Notes under the pieces: generated by a model | Databases searched by the model: none | Told to the model about the DNA's origin: nothing | Seen by the model: only the letters and a program-made list of their open reading frames with translations | In this document: positions 51,258-60,828 of the stretch, one piece after another | Numbering within the stretch: position 1 is the stretch's first letter | Layout: each line of letters opens with the position of its first letter | Assembly (NCBI GenBank): GCA_913063375.1 | Contig: CAJXXR010000010.1 | Location: 25,262 to 89,261 of the forward strand | DNA: 64,000 nt | Source: an uncultured Flavobacteriales bacterium | GTDB taxonomy: Bacteria; Bacteroidota; Bacteroidia; Flavobacteriales; CAJXXR01 | Direction: 5' to 3' | Program-made: the position numbers and the translations under genes

Positions 51258-51290
51258 TTTTAATATATTCGTTTATGAATTTTTTGACCT

Positions 51291-51992
51291 ATGAACAGCG
51301 AATTTAAAAAAATAGCTAAAGCGGAATTTGAGCCTTTATTAACGGAGAGGCGACAGGCAAAATTGGCAACTATTCTAAAGGATAGAATGACGTATATGTC
51401 TATTGTTTTAGAGGATATTTACAATCCTCAAAATTCAAATGCGGTTTTGCGTTCTTGTGACTGTTTTGGGATTCAAGATGTACACATCATAGAAACCATT
51501 AATCCACATGAACAACGTGCGGAGGTTTCTAAAGGTTCCGATAAATGGATTAGCCACCATTATTATAGTGATGAAGGAGTAAACAATACCGTGGCTTGTG
51601 TAAAAGCTTTAAAGGCTAAAGGAATTCGTATAGTAGCGACGAAGGCCACAGAGGATGCTGTGGCGTTGCGAGATTTTGATGTTACAAAAGGACCCTTTGC
51701 TTTAGTATTGGGGAATGAGTTGCACGGAATAACGCCAGAAATGGATGAATGGGCAGATGAATATATTCATGTACCTATGGTTGGTTTTACTCAAAGTTTG
51801 AACTTATCAGTTGCGGGTGCTCTTTGTATACATCACTTACGGCATGAAATGGATCAGAAGGGTGTAGACTGGAAGTTGACAGATGCTGAGGTACTCGATA
51901 TCCATTTACAATGGATTGTAAATACGCTTCCGAATGGTGATTATATGTTGAAACGAATGTATGCCGATTATTTGAAAGAATTACAAGCATAA
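51291..51992 (+). CDS. TrmH-type (SpoU) RNA 2'-O-methyltransferase
   Basis: 233 residues. SPOUT motifs 1-3 are seen as IVLEDIYNPQNSNAVLRSCDCFGI (motif 1, Asn/Arg), PFALVLGNELHGI (motif 2) and YIHVPMVGFTQSLNLSVAGALCIHHL (motif 3). The C-terminal LTDAEVLDIHLQWIVNTLP with the short tail fits TrmH (tRNA Gm18), but rRNA-modifying relatives are hard to exclude. It acts on RNA in the cytoplasm. Placed after dnaK with its own space and ended by a terminator. Confidence 0.92.
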   Translation: MNSEFKKIAKAEFEPLLTERRQAKLATILKDRMTYMSIVLEDIYNPQNSNAVLRSCDCFGIQDVHIIETINPHEQRAEVSKGSDKWISHHYYSDEGVNNTVACVKALKAKGIRIVATKATEDAVALRDFDVTKGPFALVLGNELHGITPEMDEWADEYIHVPMVGFTQSLNLSVAGALCIHHLRHEMDQKGVDWKLTDAEVLDIHLQWIVNTLPNGDYMLKRMYADYLKELQA

Positions 51993-52023
51993 AAAAAGGG
52001 AACCAATTTGGTTCCCTTTTTTT
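51990..52023. terminator. Bidirectional intrinsic terminator
   Basis: AAGGGAACCA and TGGTTCCCTT arms with A and T runs, between convergent genes. Confidence 0.9.
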
Positions 52024-52042
52024 ATATGTGTTTGCTAATCGC

Positions 52043-52954
52043 TTAGTTCAATTGAACGTTTTTTACTGCTCCTTCATCTACAATAAATAGATTAGTAGGA
52101 TCATTTACATCTTGTAATAGACATTTGAATGCGATAGTAGCTCTATTATCTTCATCAATGCTTTTTACATATACTTTTCCAGTGATAGACTTGAATTGAC
52201 TATCTACATTTTCATAGTATATGCTTGCATTTGAAAATGCCAAATCGATATCATCCACAGCATTGTAAGTTTTCCCTACGAAAGTGTTTGAAATGTCATT
52301 TAGCGTAATTTCAATTTTGTTACCAATTAAGTCTTCTCCCGATACCATTATTTTATTTTCTTCCATGGTTCCTGACGTAGTTGTTAATGGAGAAATAAAT
52401 GGGAAAACATTTATGTTTGCCGAAACTCCATCTTGAAGATCTGTAATATAGGCAATATTGAAAGGAGCATTTGGATCTGTTACGTCAATATCAGGATTGT
52501 TTAAGAGTTGAGTGACTAAAAGGTTTCTCAATTTCCCATTTTCAATCAAATAACTAGAACCCAAAATAGGGGTTGCCATAAAATTAAAGTCGGCATTGAT
52601 TCTTTTGGATACGCTTTCGAAATCGATAGAGCCTATTTGTCCAATGGCCATAGAAGTATCTGTAGCATGAATTGCAGCATAAAAACTGTTACCTGTAAAT
52701 TCATATTCACCAATAATAATTGGAAGATCTTGTGTTGCCTGTAGGTTAAAAACTAATGAATCACTTCCAAATCTTCCAACTAGGTATAAGCCATCAGTGG
52801 AGTTTGTCAGATAGTAGTCCTTTGTACTATAGTTTGTACCATCTATGGTAAATGAAAATTCTTCGTTCGTATCCTCTTCATCAACACTACAAGAATAGAG
52901 ACCGGAAATAACTAGAAATGCACTCAGGATTTTAAACAAATAGTTGAATTTCAT
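52043..52954 (-). CDS. Exported lipoprotein, function unknown
   Basis: 303 residues. The N terminus is a lipoprotein signal ending ISGLYSC (lipobox), followed by an acidic linker (SVDEEDTNEE) typical of surface-exposed Bacteroidota lipoproteins. The remainder is rich in Thr, Ser, Asn and Asp with beta-strand character (FSFTIDGTNYSTKDYYLTN, IIIGEYEFTGNSFYAAI, SITGKVYVKSID), probably one or two Ig-like or jelly-roll domains. Residues 215-240 (IMVSGEDLIGNKIEITLNDI) look like a repeat of the first half. I do not recognise the family. Confidence 0.7.
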   Translation of the reverse strand: MKFNYLFKILSAFLVISGLYSCSVDEEDTNEEFSFTIDGTNYSTKDYYLTNSTDGLYLVGRFGSDSLVFNLQATQDLPIIIGEYEFTGNSFYAAIHATDTSMAIGQIGSIDFESVSKRINADFNFMATPILGSSYLIENGKLRNLLVTQLLNNPDIDVTDPNAPFNIAYITDLQDGVSANINVFPFISPLTTTSGTMEENKIMVSGEDLIGNKIEITLNDISNTFVGKTYNAVDDIDLAFSNASIYYENVDSQFKSITGKVYVKSIDEDNRATIAFKCLLQDVNDPTNLFIVDEGAVKNVQLN

Positions 52955-53037
52955 TGTTCTTTTTTTTTTAGTTTTATCGTAATTGTAAATCTAATAAAAA
53001 TCAAGGAAATAATAACTAGATAAATGAACCATAGCTT

Positions 53038-54324
53038 ATGACAAGTGTAAAAATTGCAGTTTTATCCATAATAACGGTACTTATAGCATGGAATTCCAAT
53101 GCTCAAGACATTGATTATGCCAAAAAAACTATCGAAATTTTGAGTTCAGCCAAAATGCATGGTAGGGGATATGTTAAAAATGGAGATTTTAAGGCCGCTC
53201 GATTTATTGCTAAAGAGTTCAAAAGTATTGGATTGGAACCCTTGTCTGATAATTACTTTCAGGGCTTTGACTTCTCTGTGAATAGTTTTCCATCCAAAAT
53301 GAAATTTAAAGTTGATGATAATCTTCTAAGTCCAGGGTATGATTTTTTAATCGATCCAGCCTCTCCAGGAATTAAAGGATCTTTTCCCGTTTGTATTTTA
53401 AAGGAATATTCCAATTTAAATGCTTTAGTCAATAGATTGAATAGTAGAAAGGAATCTTTTGTTCTGGTTGTAGATTGGTTTAGTCTATCTGATCTGTCTG
53501 AGGAAAAACGAAATGAATTGAAGGCCAATCTAGCTAGATTTCAAAGAAATGGCTTTTCAAAATTATCTGCTATCGTCGAATATAGCACTGAAAAATTGAC
53601 ATGGACTGGAAGTACAGGACTTCTTAGCCTTCCAAGGTTCACTGTTAAGGCTAGTGAGTTTGGTCTTAATGAAAATTCGACACTAACATTCAATGTCAAA
53701 AATAAATTCAGAAAGGAATACCATTCTAATAATATTATAGGGTATCTACCAGGAGAAAATACCGATAGTGTGATTGTTTTATCAGCACATTATGATCACC
53801 TTGGTAGAATGGGGAAAGGGTGCTATTTTCCTGGGGCAAATGATAATGCAAGTGGTGTTGCTATGTTATTGAACCAGGCTAGGGAATTGAAGCATGTAAA
53901 AAGGCCCTATTCTATTTTGTTTATTGCATTTGCAGCTGAAGAAATAGGCTTACTTGGGTCTGGTTATTATGTAGCGCATCCATTGATTGAATTGGATAGA
54001 ATTAAATTCTTATTAAACTTGGATTTAGCAGGGACTGGTGATGAGGGAATTCAAATAGTAAATGGATCTATTCATACAGCCTTGTTTTCAAAAATTCAAA
54101 CGTTAAATAGACGTGATAATCTACTGACTAAAGTGAAAACCAGAGGGGCTGCTTGTAATAGTGATCACTGCCATTTTCATGAAAGGAATGTGCCCAGTTT
54201 CTTTATATATACTTTGGGGGGTATAAAGGCTTACCACGATGTATATGACAGGTATGAAACTTTACCGCTTACGGCCTATGATGGTTATTTCAAGCTTTTA
54301 AATCGCTTTATTCTATCCTTGTGA
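53038..54324 (+). CDS. M28-family metallopeptidase, secreted
   Basis: 428 residues with a signal peptide (ending AWNSNAQ). The di-zinc aminopeptidase residues are visible: His and Asp of SAHYDHLGR and GANDNASGVAML, Glu-Glu of FAAEEIGLLGSGYYV, Asp of LNLDLAG and the last His near SDHCHFHERNVPSFFIYTLGGIKAYHD. The region before the catalytic domain (about residues 75-215) is divergent from a typical PA domain. It probably trims N termini of peptides in the periplasm or outside. Ends at a strong terminator. Confidence 0.9.
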   Translation: MTSVKIAVLSIITVLIAWNSNAQDIDYAKKTIEILSSAKMHGRGYVKNGDFKAARFIAKEFKSIGLEPLSDNYFQGFDFSVNSFPSKMKFKVDDNLLSPGYDFLIDPASPGIKGSFPVCILKEYSNLNALVNRLNSRKESFVLVVDWFSLSDLSEEKRNELKANLARFQRNGFSKLSAIVEYSTEKLTWTGSTGLLSLPRFTVKASEFGLNENSTLTFNVKNKFRKEYHSNNIIGYLPGENTDSVIVLSAHYDHLGRMGKGCYFPGANDNASGVAMLLNQARELKHVKRPYSILFIAFAAEEIGLLGSGYYVAHPLIELDRIKFLLNLDLAGTGDEGIQIVNGSIHTALFSKIQTLNRRDNLLTKVKTRGAACNSDHCHFHERNVPSFFIYTLGGIKAYHDVYDRYETLPLTAYDGYFKLLNRFILSL

Positions 54325-54333
54325 TTGGAACAT

Positions 54334-54370
54334 AAAAAAAGGCCTGTTTATCTAAATAAACAGGCCTTTT
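54334..54370. terminator. Bidirectional intrinsic terminator
   Basis: GGCCTGTTTAT and ATAAACAGGCC around CTAA, with A7 and T4 flanks, between the convergent M28 peptidase and PKD-domain genes. Confidence 0.92.
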
Positions 54371-54391
54371 GTATACTGTGATCTCTTCAAA

Positions 54392-55354
54392 TTAAAATAC
54401 TATAGGAAGAGAAGTAATTTTATGATTAGAATTATTTTTAATCAAAATATAATAAATACCAGAATTAAATTTTGGTAAATCAAGAATGTTATTAGAACTT
54501 TCTACTTTATACATTGATCTTCCAGAAGCAGAAATCATTTCAACTTCATAGTTAATATCGTTTTTCGTAATTTGATTGTTGTCTCCACTTCCAGAATCCA
54601 AGATTTCTTTCATGATAAGGGTAATTGTATTTCCATTATCAAATTGTATGAAATCAAATGACGTTACTCCTTTATTTCCGAATGCAACATTGTTAATGTC
54701 TTGGTCGTTGATACTGTTTTCATCAATATATATAGTAGTACAAACCTCATCATAACAACCGTAATTCGTTAGGTAAGATACGCAGACATCATATTCTCCT
54801 GATTCTTGATAAAAGTGCTCAACAAAATCGTTTCCAGAGGAAGAAAAACCATCACCGAAATACCATTCAATATCATTGAACTCAATTCGTTTGTCGTATT
54901 CTAATGAGAAGGTTACTCTTCTGTACTCAATTTGTTCGGCTAGTTGAACCTCACAAAAATTACATACTTCTAGCTGAACAGATTCTTCTGTAAACTTATC
55001 TAGTTCTCCTTCAAAGATAACCAAATCGTCTGAACAAATATCGAGAGCAGTTAACACATAATAATATTGTTCTACAATTGGTAACTGATTCGGTTTATAG
55101 TTAAATGTAAATTCACCATCACCTCCTGTATAAATAGAATCGTTCCTTAATAATGTATTGTCATTTAGGGCACGAATTTCTATATGTACAAGGTGACCTG
55201 AAACATGAAAAGCTTCACTCAAATCAGTAACCAAACCAGAAACATGAAATAACGCACTACTTCTATCGGCAGTAGATTCTTCCGTGCCTCCTGCGGAGAC
55301 ACTTGAAGTAATTAGGCTGAGTAGGCCTATGCATAAGATTTTTAGATAACGCAT
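54392..55354 (-). CDS. Secreted protein with PKD-like domain and type IX-like tail
   Basis: 320 residues. A signal peptide (ending SVSAGG) is followed by an Ig-like segment (residues 35-120) and a PKD-type motif WYFGDGFSSSGNDFVEHFYQESGEYDVCVSYLTNYGC (about 165-205). The end has ISASGRSMYKVESSNNILDLPKFNSGIYYILIKN, which fits a type A T9SS sorting domain, though the HPNP opening is lost. Probably exported to the surface. Its promoter (TATATTTG) has an overlapping inverted repeat. Confidence 0.78.
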   Translation of the reverse strand: MRYLKILCIGLLSLITSSVSAGGTEESTADRSSALFHVSGLVTDLSEAFHVSGHLVHIEIRALNDNTLLRNDSIYTGGDGEFTFNYKPNQLPIVEQYYYVLTALDICSDDLVIFEGELDKFTEESVQLEVCNFCEVQLAEQIEYRRVTFSLEYDKRIEFNDIEWYFGDGFSSSGNDFVEHFYQESGEYDVCVSYLTNYGCYDEVCTTIYIDENSINDQDINNVAFGNKGVTSFDFIQFDNGNTITLIMKEILDSGSGDNNQITKNDINYEVEMISASGRSMYKVESSNNILDLPKFNSGIYYILIKNNSNHKITSLPIVF

Positions 55355-55372
55355 TTTCTATCAAGTAAGAAA

Positions 55373-55394
55373 CAAATATAGTGTTTTACTATAT
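55373..55394 (-). promoter_or_regulatory. -7 box overlapping an inverted repeat
   Basis: TATATTTG on the minus strand (55380-55373) matches the -7 consensus exactly, 19 bases before the start codon. ATATAGT (55376-55382) and ACTATAT (55388-55394) are a perfect inverted repeat overlapping it, a possible repressor site. Confidence 0.5.
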
Positions 55395-55500
55395 GTTTTC
55401 AAAAAAAACTTCATTTTTAGGCAATTAGCTATAAAATAAGGTCTTGTAGAGGGGGTGAGAAAGTTTTTAGAAATTTAAAGTGGATATTTTGAGAATGAAC

Positions 55501-55508
55501 TACCTTTG
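55501..55508 (+). promoter_or_regulatory. -7 box for yjjG
   Basis: TACCTTTG matches the consensus exactly, 10 bases before the ATG, giving a very short untranslated leader. Confidence 0.5.
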
Positions 55509-55518
55509 ATTATAGCTT

Positions 55519-56217
55519 ATGAAAGACACGAATTATCATCATATTTTCTTTGATTTGGACCATACCCTTTGGGATTTTGACCAAAATGCTGCTATTGTTT
55601 TAAGAAAGTTATTTTTGGAATGTGCTGATCATTTAACGCATATATCTTTTGACGATTTCTTTGATAGATATTCCTACCATAATGATCAACTTTGGGGGTT
55701 ATATGGTGTTGATTTAATTCCGCAAGCTGAATTGAGGTTAGAAAGATTTAGGTTGAGTCTAGCGGAGTTTGGGGTGACCAATAGGGATATAGTAAATCAT
55801 TTTGTTCTAGAGTATCCTAAGCAAGCTCCATTGCAAACACATCTATTTCCTTATACCAAGGAGGTATTATCCTATTTGAAATCAAGGTATCGACTACACC
55901 TTATAACGAATGGTTTCGAGGAGGTTCAGCACATTAAATTGAATAATTGTGGGTTGGCTGATTTTTTTGATACTGTTACTACTTCTCAGAATTCTGGGGT
56001 AAAGAAGCCAAATCCAAAGATCTTTGAATATGCCTTATCTGTTGCGGGAGCTGAGAAAATAAGTTCCTTAATGATAGGGGATAGCGTAGAGTCAGATTGT
56101 TTAGGTGCGAAGAATATAGGTTTAGACCAGGTATATTTTAATCCAAAAAAAATGGACTGTAAACATTTGTTTACAGCCCAGATTCATTGTTTGTCAGAAC
56201 TAAAAGCTTTGCTCTAG
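55519..56217 (+). CDS. yjjG: YjjG-type HAD nucleotidase
   Basis: 232 residues. HAD motif I is FFDLDHTLWDFD (Asp nucleophile at residue 13 or so), motif II LITNGFEE, motif III Lys in SGVKKPNPKIFEY and motif IV MIGDSVESDCLGAKN. The helical cap (about 20-95, DFFDRYSYHNDQLWGLY) is the YjjG type. Known relatives dephosphorylate noncanonical pyrimidine nucleotides such as halogenated or oxidised dUMP. It converges with psd, with which it overlaps by four bases. Confidence 0.9.
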   Translation: MKDTNYHHIFFDLDHTLWDFDQNAAIVLRKLFLECADHLTHISFDDFFDRYSYHNDQLWGLYGVDLIPQAELRLERFRLSLAEFGVTNRDIVNHFVLEYPKQAPLQTHLFPYTKEVLSYLKSRYRLHLITNGFEEVQHIKLNNCGLADFFDTVTTSQNSGVKKPNPKIFEYALSVAGAEKISSLMIGDSVESDCLGAKNIGLDQVYFNPKKMDCKHLFTAQIHCLSELKALL

Positions 56218-56870
56218 CGTTCTGCTATTACATCCATTCCTCCTTTTACTACTTGATCAAGAGAAACGTTTATTTTTGTGTCTAAAGGCACGAATACATC
56301 TACACGAGAACCGAATTTGATAAATCCAAAGTCATCAGATTGTTTAGCTGTTTGTCCTTCTTTTGCGTATAGTACAATTCTTCTAGCTACTGCACCTGCG
56401 ATTTGTCTAAAAAGTACAGGTCCCCATGTATCATTCTCTACTACTACAGTAGTTCTTTCATTTTCCGTTGAAGATTTTGGGTGCCAAGCAACCAAAAATT
56501 TACCTGGATGATATTTTGCAAATTTTACTAAGCCACCTAATGGATACCTTGTAACGTGTACATTTATTGGAGACATGAATATTGAAATTTGAATACGTTT
56601 ATCTTTAAAGTATTCAGTTTCTTCAACTTCCTCTATAACAACTACTTTCCCATCTACAGGTGAGAATAATTGATTTTCATTATTTTCAAAGTTCCTCTTT
56701 GGGTTTCTGAAGAATTGAAGAATCAAAAATAGGAATATTAAAGATATCCCTCCAATAATATAATGTGCTAATGTAGAATCTATTAAGCTTATTACTGTGC
56801 CGTTAATTGCAGCAATTATAAGTAATGTTCTTAATATAATTACGCTTCCTTCCTTGTGAAATCTAATCAT
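56214..56870 (-). CDS. psd: Phosphatidylserine decarboxylase family protein (short form)
   Basis: 218 residues. FSPVDGKVVVIEEVEETEYFKDKRIQISIFMSPINVHVTRYPLGG and the processing region FIKFGSRVDVFVP (Gly-Ser self-cleavage site, about residue 187) identify a pyruvoyl-dependent short-form decarboxylase; the two N-terminal helices (about 7-45) anchor it. It makes phosphatidylethanolamine from phosphatidylserine. It is the last gene of the rsfS-ftsH-LUD-cdsA-psd unit, 26 bases after cdsA, and its substrate precursor comes from the CDP-diacylglycerol made by that enzyme. Confidence 0.93.
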   Translation of the reverse strand: MIRFHKEGSVIILRTLLIIAAINGTVISLIDSTLAHYIIGGISLIFLFLILQFFRNPKRNFENNENQLFSPVDGKVVVIEEVEETEYFKDKRIQISIFMSPINVHVTRYPLGGLVKFAKYHPGKFLVAWHPKSSTENERTTVVVENDTWGPVLFRQIAGAVARRIVLYAKEGQTAKQSDDFGFIKFGSRVDVFVPLDTKINVSLDQVVKGGMDVIAER

Positions 56871-56896
56871 GTAATCTGTTTTTGTTCCCTATCCAA

Positions 56897-57718
56897 TTAT
56901 AGGCCAAAGATAGAAAAAAAGGCATATATCACAGGTAAGGCTACTATAAAACTATCCATTCTATCTAAAATACCTCCATGTCCAGGTATTATGTTTCCTG
57001 AATCTTTTATACCGATGGATCTTTTGAACATTGATTCTATAAGATCACCAATCGATCCGAAGATGACTGCAAGTAAGGCAAATAGTATCCAGTTGCTAAG
57101 GCTCGTAATGTCCGTAGTATAATAAAGGACTATTCCAGAACCTACTGTTAAAATGGCTCCTCCAATAAATCCTTCCCAAGTTTTCTTTGGAGAAATTTTT
57201 TCAAATAATTTATGCTTACCAAATGTACGCCCACATAAATAGGCAAAGGTATCTGATGACCAAATTAAGATGAATAGAGAAATCAAAACCATTCCTTGAT
57301 AATTTCCGTTTAGGTGTGCAAAAGGCAGTGCAAAACAGAAGGGTAGTGCTGCATAAACAAGTCCTCCTAATTGGAAAACAATATTAGCAGCTCCTTTTTC
57401 AAAATTTTTGAAGAGCTCATATAGAAAGGTTCCAGCAATTCCAAAGATTGAAGAGAATAAGAATAGTTTAGTAGTAGTCTCGGATAGACCTATAAAGCTC
57501 CCATTGATTCCAATAAATAGTAAAACAATACTGAGGTAACTGAATAGGTTTGACTTGAGTTCTAGGCTTTCTTTCCCATTTTTGGTGAATTCAGAAAAGG
57601 CTATTAGGGCCAGTGCCAAAAACAATCCAAATGCAACATTCACGTGTACGAGAATCCCGAAACAGAGCACAGCTATATATATAGTACCGCTGATGGCTCT
57701 AAGTGTCATATTGTTCAT
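56897..57718 (-). CDS. cdsA: Phosphatidate cytidylyltransferase
   Basis: 273 residues with about seven to eight membrane helices. The CdsA signature is intact near the C terminus: SMFKRSIGIKDSGNIIPGHGGILDRMDS. PKKTWEGFIGG (about 155) is the second conserved cytoplasmic motif and GRTFGKHKL precedes it. It makes CDP-diacylglycerol, the precursor of PE and other phospholipids. Between the LUD gene (3-base gap) and psd in one operon, which places two lipid biosynthesis steps together. Confidence 0.96.
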   Translation of the reverse strand: MNNMTLRAISGTIYIAVLCFGILVHVNVAFGLFLALALIAFSEFTKNGKESLELKSNLFSYLSIVLLFIGINGSFIGLSETTTKLFLFSSIFGIAGTFLYELFKNFEKGAANIVFQLGGLVYAALPFCFALPFAHLNGNYQGMVLISLFILIWSSDTFAYLCGRTFGKHKLFEKISPKKTWEGFIGGAILTVGSGIVLYYTTDITSLSNWILFALLAVIFGSIGDLIESMFKRSIGIKDSGNIIPGHGGILDRMDSFIVALPVIYAFFSIFGL

Positions 57719-57721
57719 ATA

Positions 57722-58357
57722 CTAATTCTGATTGTAGTCTTCAATCATTAAGATGAAGAGCTGCTTATCATTTGGACGATCGATACCTGTTTTATCTGAA
57801 TTTTTATTTCGGATACTGGTAATTTGTCCAGGGATATTTTTCTTATGACGGAAGTTTATTTGGGTAAGTCCTTCTCCCATATTTTTAACCAATTGAGAGG
57901 TCTTTGCGATTACGATAACTTTTTCAGGAAGGTCTCTAACCTTGTTGTACCCCGTTTGGATAGACGTAACCATAATTCGACCATCTGAAGCTATAAGACT
58001 TTCACAATTGCAAATGAAAACATCTGCGATATTCGCTTTGGTAATTTGAATATCCTGATGAATAGTGCTTAATAGTGCTTTGATAGATTGCTCGTAGCAA
58101 GCAAGGTTTTTTAAACTCCACTGTTGGGTAATTCCAGCAATATTGTCTACTAAATCCTGATGGGTAGGGCAATAAATGAATTTACCACCTTGTTGGGTAA
58201 GGTTATGGGCAAATTCTTCATCCAGTTCCGTGAAGGTTCTTGTAGTATTCATGTCAGGCTGCTCATTGGCAGCCTGACTTGAATTATTTGTAGATTGACT
58301 TTCTTTTACTTGTTCTGTATCAGAAAAGCCAAATATTCTATGCAGTACTTTTTTCAT
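57722..58357 (-). CDS. LUD-domain protein (LutC/YkgG-like)
   Basis: 211 residues from ATG 58357, which has AGGAG (58365-58369) at good distance; a longer start at 58372 lacks it. The start lies inside the ftsH 3' end, overlapping by 20 bases. The LUD fold is seen in CPTHQDLVDNIAGITQQW, ADVFICNCESLIASDGRIMVTS (LUD core) and ITSIRNKNSDKTGIDRPNDKQLFILMIED. LutC-type proteins work in lactate oxidation with LutA/LutB, but these single LUD genes next to ftsH and cdsA are a Bacteroidota synteny whose function is unknown. Confidence 0.85.
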   Translation of the reverse strand: MKKVLHRIFGFSDTEQVKESQSTNNSSQAANEQPDMNTTRTFTELDEEFAHNLTQQGGKFIYCPTHQDLVDNIAGITQQWSLKNLACYEQSIKALLSTIHQDIQITKANIADVFICNCESLIASDGRIMVTSIQTGYNKVRDLPEKVIVIAKTSQLVKNMGEGLTQINFRHKKNIPGQITSIRNKNSDKTGIDRPNDKQLFILMIEDYNQN

Positions 58358-60380
58358 CGTTATTCTCCTCAACTTCTTTATCCGACGCCTCTTTTGGTTC
58401 TTCAGATTTAGTAGTTATCTCTATCGTCTCTTCAGATTCTTTTTTCCAGGGACGAGCTCCAAGCACTTTTTCTAAATCTTCCTTAAATATAACTTCTTTT
58501 TCCAAAAGTTGGTTAGCAATTTCTTTTAATCCATCTAAATTTGCTGAAAGTACATCTAAAGCTCTTTGGTAAGAGGTTTCAATGATCTTGCTAATTTCCT
58601 CATCGATAATTTGGGCAGTATACTCACTGTATGGTTTTAAGAAACCAGAATTTTGCCCACTTGAGTCGTAATAACTAATATTTCCTATACGATCACTTAA
58701 ACCATAAACAGTAACTAAAGCTTGTGCTTGTTTGGTTACTTTTTCAAGGTCACTAAGTGCTCCTGTAGAGATTTTATTGAAGATAAGTTTTTCTGCAGCT
58801 CTACCTCCAAGGGTCGCACACATCTCATCTAATATTTGTTCAGTAGTTGTAATCTGACGCTCTTCTGGTAAGTACCAAGCAGCACCTAATGATCTTCCCC
58901 TAGGAACGATAGTTACTTTCACCAATGGTGCAGCATGCTCCAACATCCAACTTGTCATCGCGTGACCAGCCTCATGATGCGCAATTACCATTTTTTCGTT
59001 CTTAGAAATGATCTTATTTTTCTTTTCTAATCCTCCAACAATTCTATCTACAGCATCTAAGAAATCTTGCTTTGTAATTTCTTTTTTGTCTTGTCTGGCT
59101 GCGATTAATGCTGACTCATTACACAGGTTAGCGATATCTGCTCCAGAGAATCCAGGAGTTTGCTTTGCTAAGAAATCAACATCTAAGTCTTTTACATGTT
59201 TGAGCGGACGTAAGTGTACTTCAAATATTTCCTTACGTTCATTCAATTCTGGAAGATCAACAAATATTTGGCGGTCAAATCTACCTGCTCTTATAAGTGC
59301 CTTATCCAGTACATCTGCTCTATTGGTTGCCGCTAGTACAATTACATGGTGATCTGTTCCGAAACCATCCATTTCAGTCAATAACTGGTTAAGGGTATTT
59401 TCACGTTCATCGTTTGAGCCAGTCATTTGGTTCTTACCTCTGGCTCTACCAATGGCGTCAATCTCATCAATAAAGATGATAGCAGGTGATTTTTCCTTTG
59501 CTTTCTTAAAAAGATCTCTTACACGAGAGGCACCAACACCTACAAACATCTCAACGAAATCAGATCCAGATAGCGAATAGAAAGGAACTTCAGCCTCTCC
59601 AGCTACTGCTTTTGCTAATAAAGTTTTACCTGTTCCTGGAGGTCCTACTAATAAGGCTCCTTTTGGTATTTTACCACCTAGCGCTGTATATTTCTTAGGG
59701 TTCTTAAGGAAGTTTACAATTTCTTGAACTTCTTCCTTGGCACCTTCAAGACCTGCAACATCTTTAAAGTTGGTATTTACTTTTACATCTCCTTCGAATA
59801 GCTGAGCTTTAGATTTTCCAATATTGAAAATCTGGCCGCCACCGCCACCGGCACCACCACCGCTCATTCTTCGCATGATATATATCCACAATACGATGAT
59901 AACAATCATAGGTAACCAACCAATAAGTCCATCCCACATAGAGTCTGAATTGGTGAAGTTCAAATCTACCTTTTCGGAATTTGGAACTTCATTTTGTACC
60001 ATCTCCAATTGCTCTTGGAAATGTTTCAGATCACCAATGGTATAACTATAATGAGGTCCTTTGTTTGGCTTTTGTCCAAATTCAGGCTGACGCACAAGCT
60101 TATATTTATCCAATTCCAAAGAGTTATCTTTGATGTGGATATAAGCTGTGGTTTTATTACTTACCTCAATTTTTGCAACTTCATTTTGTTCTATCGCTGT
60201 TTGAAGTTCTTTCCAACCCCAAACACGCGTAGTGTTCATTTGTTGCATCATTAGCCAGGCAAAAAATACGACCCCTATGATGGCATAAATCCAATAGAAA
60301 TTAAAAGCCTTGGAATTCTTAGGGCCTTTGAAATCTTTATTGAATTTACCTTTTTGTTTGTTCTTTTCGTTATTGCTCAT
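58338..60380 (-). CDS. ftsH: ATP-dependent membrane zinc protease FtsH
   Basis: 680 residues. Two N-terminal helices (about 27-45 and 155-172) flank a periplasmic domain; then a Gly-rich linker ([10 protein letters not shown]). The AAA module has Walker [18 protein letters not shown], Walker [13 protein letters not shown] and second region of homology [14 protein letters not shown]; the zinc site is HHEAGHA (about 455) with the distant Asp. The last 35 residues are acidic. It degrades misfolded and regulated membrane proteins, in other bacteria also the LPS/phospholipid balance enzyme. Here it is in the same operon as cdsA and psd. Confidence 0.98.
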   Translation of the reverse strand: MSNNEKNKQKGKFNKDFKGPKNSKAFNFYWIYAIIGVVFFAWLMMQQMNTTRVWGWKELQTAIEQNEVAKIEVSNKTTAYIHIKDNSLELDKYKLVRQPEFGQKPNKGPHYSYTIGDLKHFQEQLEMVQNEVPNSEKVDLNFTNSDSMWDGLIGWLPMIVIIVLWIYIMRRMSGGGAGGGGGQIFNIGKSKAQLFEGDVKVNTNFKDVAGLEGAKEEVQEIVNFLKNPKKYTALGGKIPKGALLVGPPGTGKTLLAKAVAGEAEVPFYSLSGSDFVEMFVGVGASRVRDLFKKAKEKSPAIIFIDEIDAIGRARGKNQMTGSNDERENTLNQLLTEMDGFGTDHHVIVLAATNRADVLDKALIRAGRFDRQIFVDLPELNERKEIFEVHLRPLKHVKDLDVDFLAKQTPGFSGADIANLCNESALIAARQDKKEITKQDFLDAVDRIVGGLEKKNKIISKNEKMVIAHHEAGHAMTSWMLEHAAPLVKVTIVPRGRSLGAAWYLPEERQITTTEQILDEMCATLGGRAAEKLIFNKISTGALSDLEKVTKQAQALVTVYGLSDRIGNISYYDSSGQNSGFLKPYSEYTAQIIDEEISKIIETSYQRALDVLSANLDGLKEIANQLLEKEVIFKEDLEKVLGARPWKKESEETIEITTKSEEPKEASDKEVEENNDEKSTA

Positions 60381-60396
60381 ATCAGCTTTTAGCTAC

Positions 60397-60765
60397 TTAA
60401 TCATCTATCGTTTCAAAAATGGCATCCCCCCAAAGTTCTTCAAGCTTATAATGCTCACGAACTTCTTTTTGAAAGACATGTACCACTAGGTTGACGAAAT
60501 CCATCAAAACCCATTCTGCTTCTCTTGCACCTTCTATGTGCCATGGCTTTTCATCTAATAATTCAAAGCACATCTTTTCTACTGATCCTACGATTGCATT
60601 TACCTGTGTATTGGAAGTTGCCTCGCAGATAATAAAAAAGCTAGTTGATGCATTCTCTATATTTCGAAGGTCAAGGATCGTAATCTTTTGACCTTTTATT
60701 TCTTGTATTCCTTTTACAATGACTTCTTTTAAAGCCTCTGTTTTTGTAACTGTTTGCTGATTCAT
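60397..60765 (-). CDS. rsfS: Ribosomal silencing factor RsfS
   Basis: 122 residues. The family core is present: LKEVIVKGIQEIKGQKITILDLRNIENASTSFFIICEATSNTQVNAIVGSVEK, then KPWHIEGAREAEWVLMDFVNLVVHVFQKEVREHYKLEELWGDA. It binds L14 (uL14) and keeps subunits apart under starvation. First gene of the rsfS-ftsH-LUD-cdsA-psd operon with a -7 box and an AAGGA ribosome site upstream; ftsH follows 16 bases later. Confidence 0.96.
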   Translation of the reverse strand: MNQQTVTKTEALKEVIVKGIQEIKGQKITILDLRNIENASTSFFIICEATSNTQVNAIVGSVEKMCFELLDEKPWHIEGAREAEWVLMDFVNLVVHVFQKEVREHYKLEELWGDAIFETIDD

Positions 60766-60786
60766 GGGTTCCTTTTAAATATTGCG

Positions 60787-60794
60787 CAAAAATA
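60787..60794 (-). promoter_or_regulatory. -7 box for the rsfS-ftsH-LUD-cdsA-psd operon
   Basis: TATTTTTG on the minus strand matches the consensus exactly, 21 bases before the rsfS start. Confidence 0.6.
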
Positions 60795-60828
60795 CGTATA
60801 AAAAGCGAATCTATTCGATTTAATCTCG

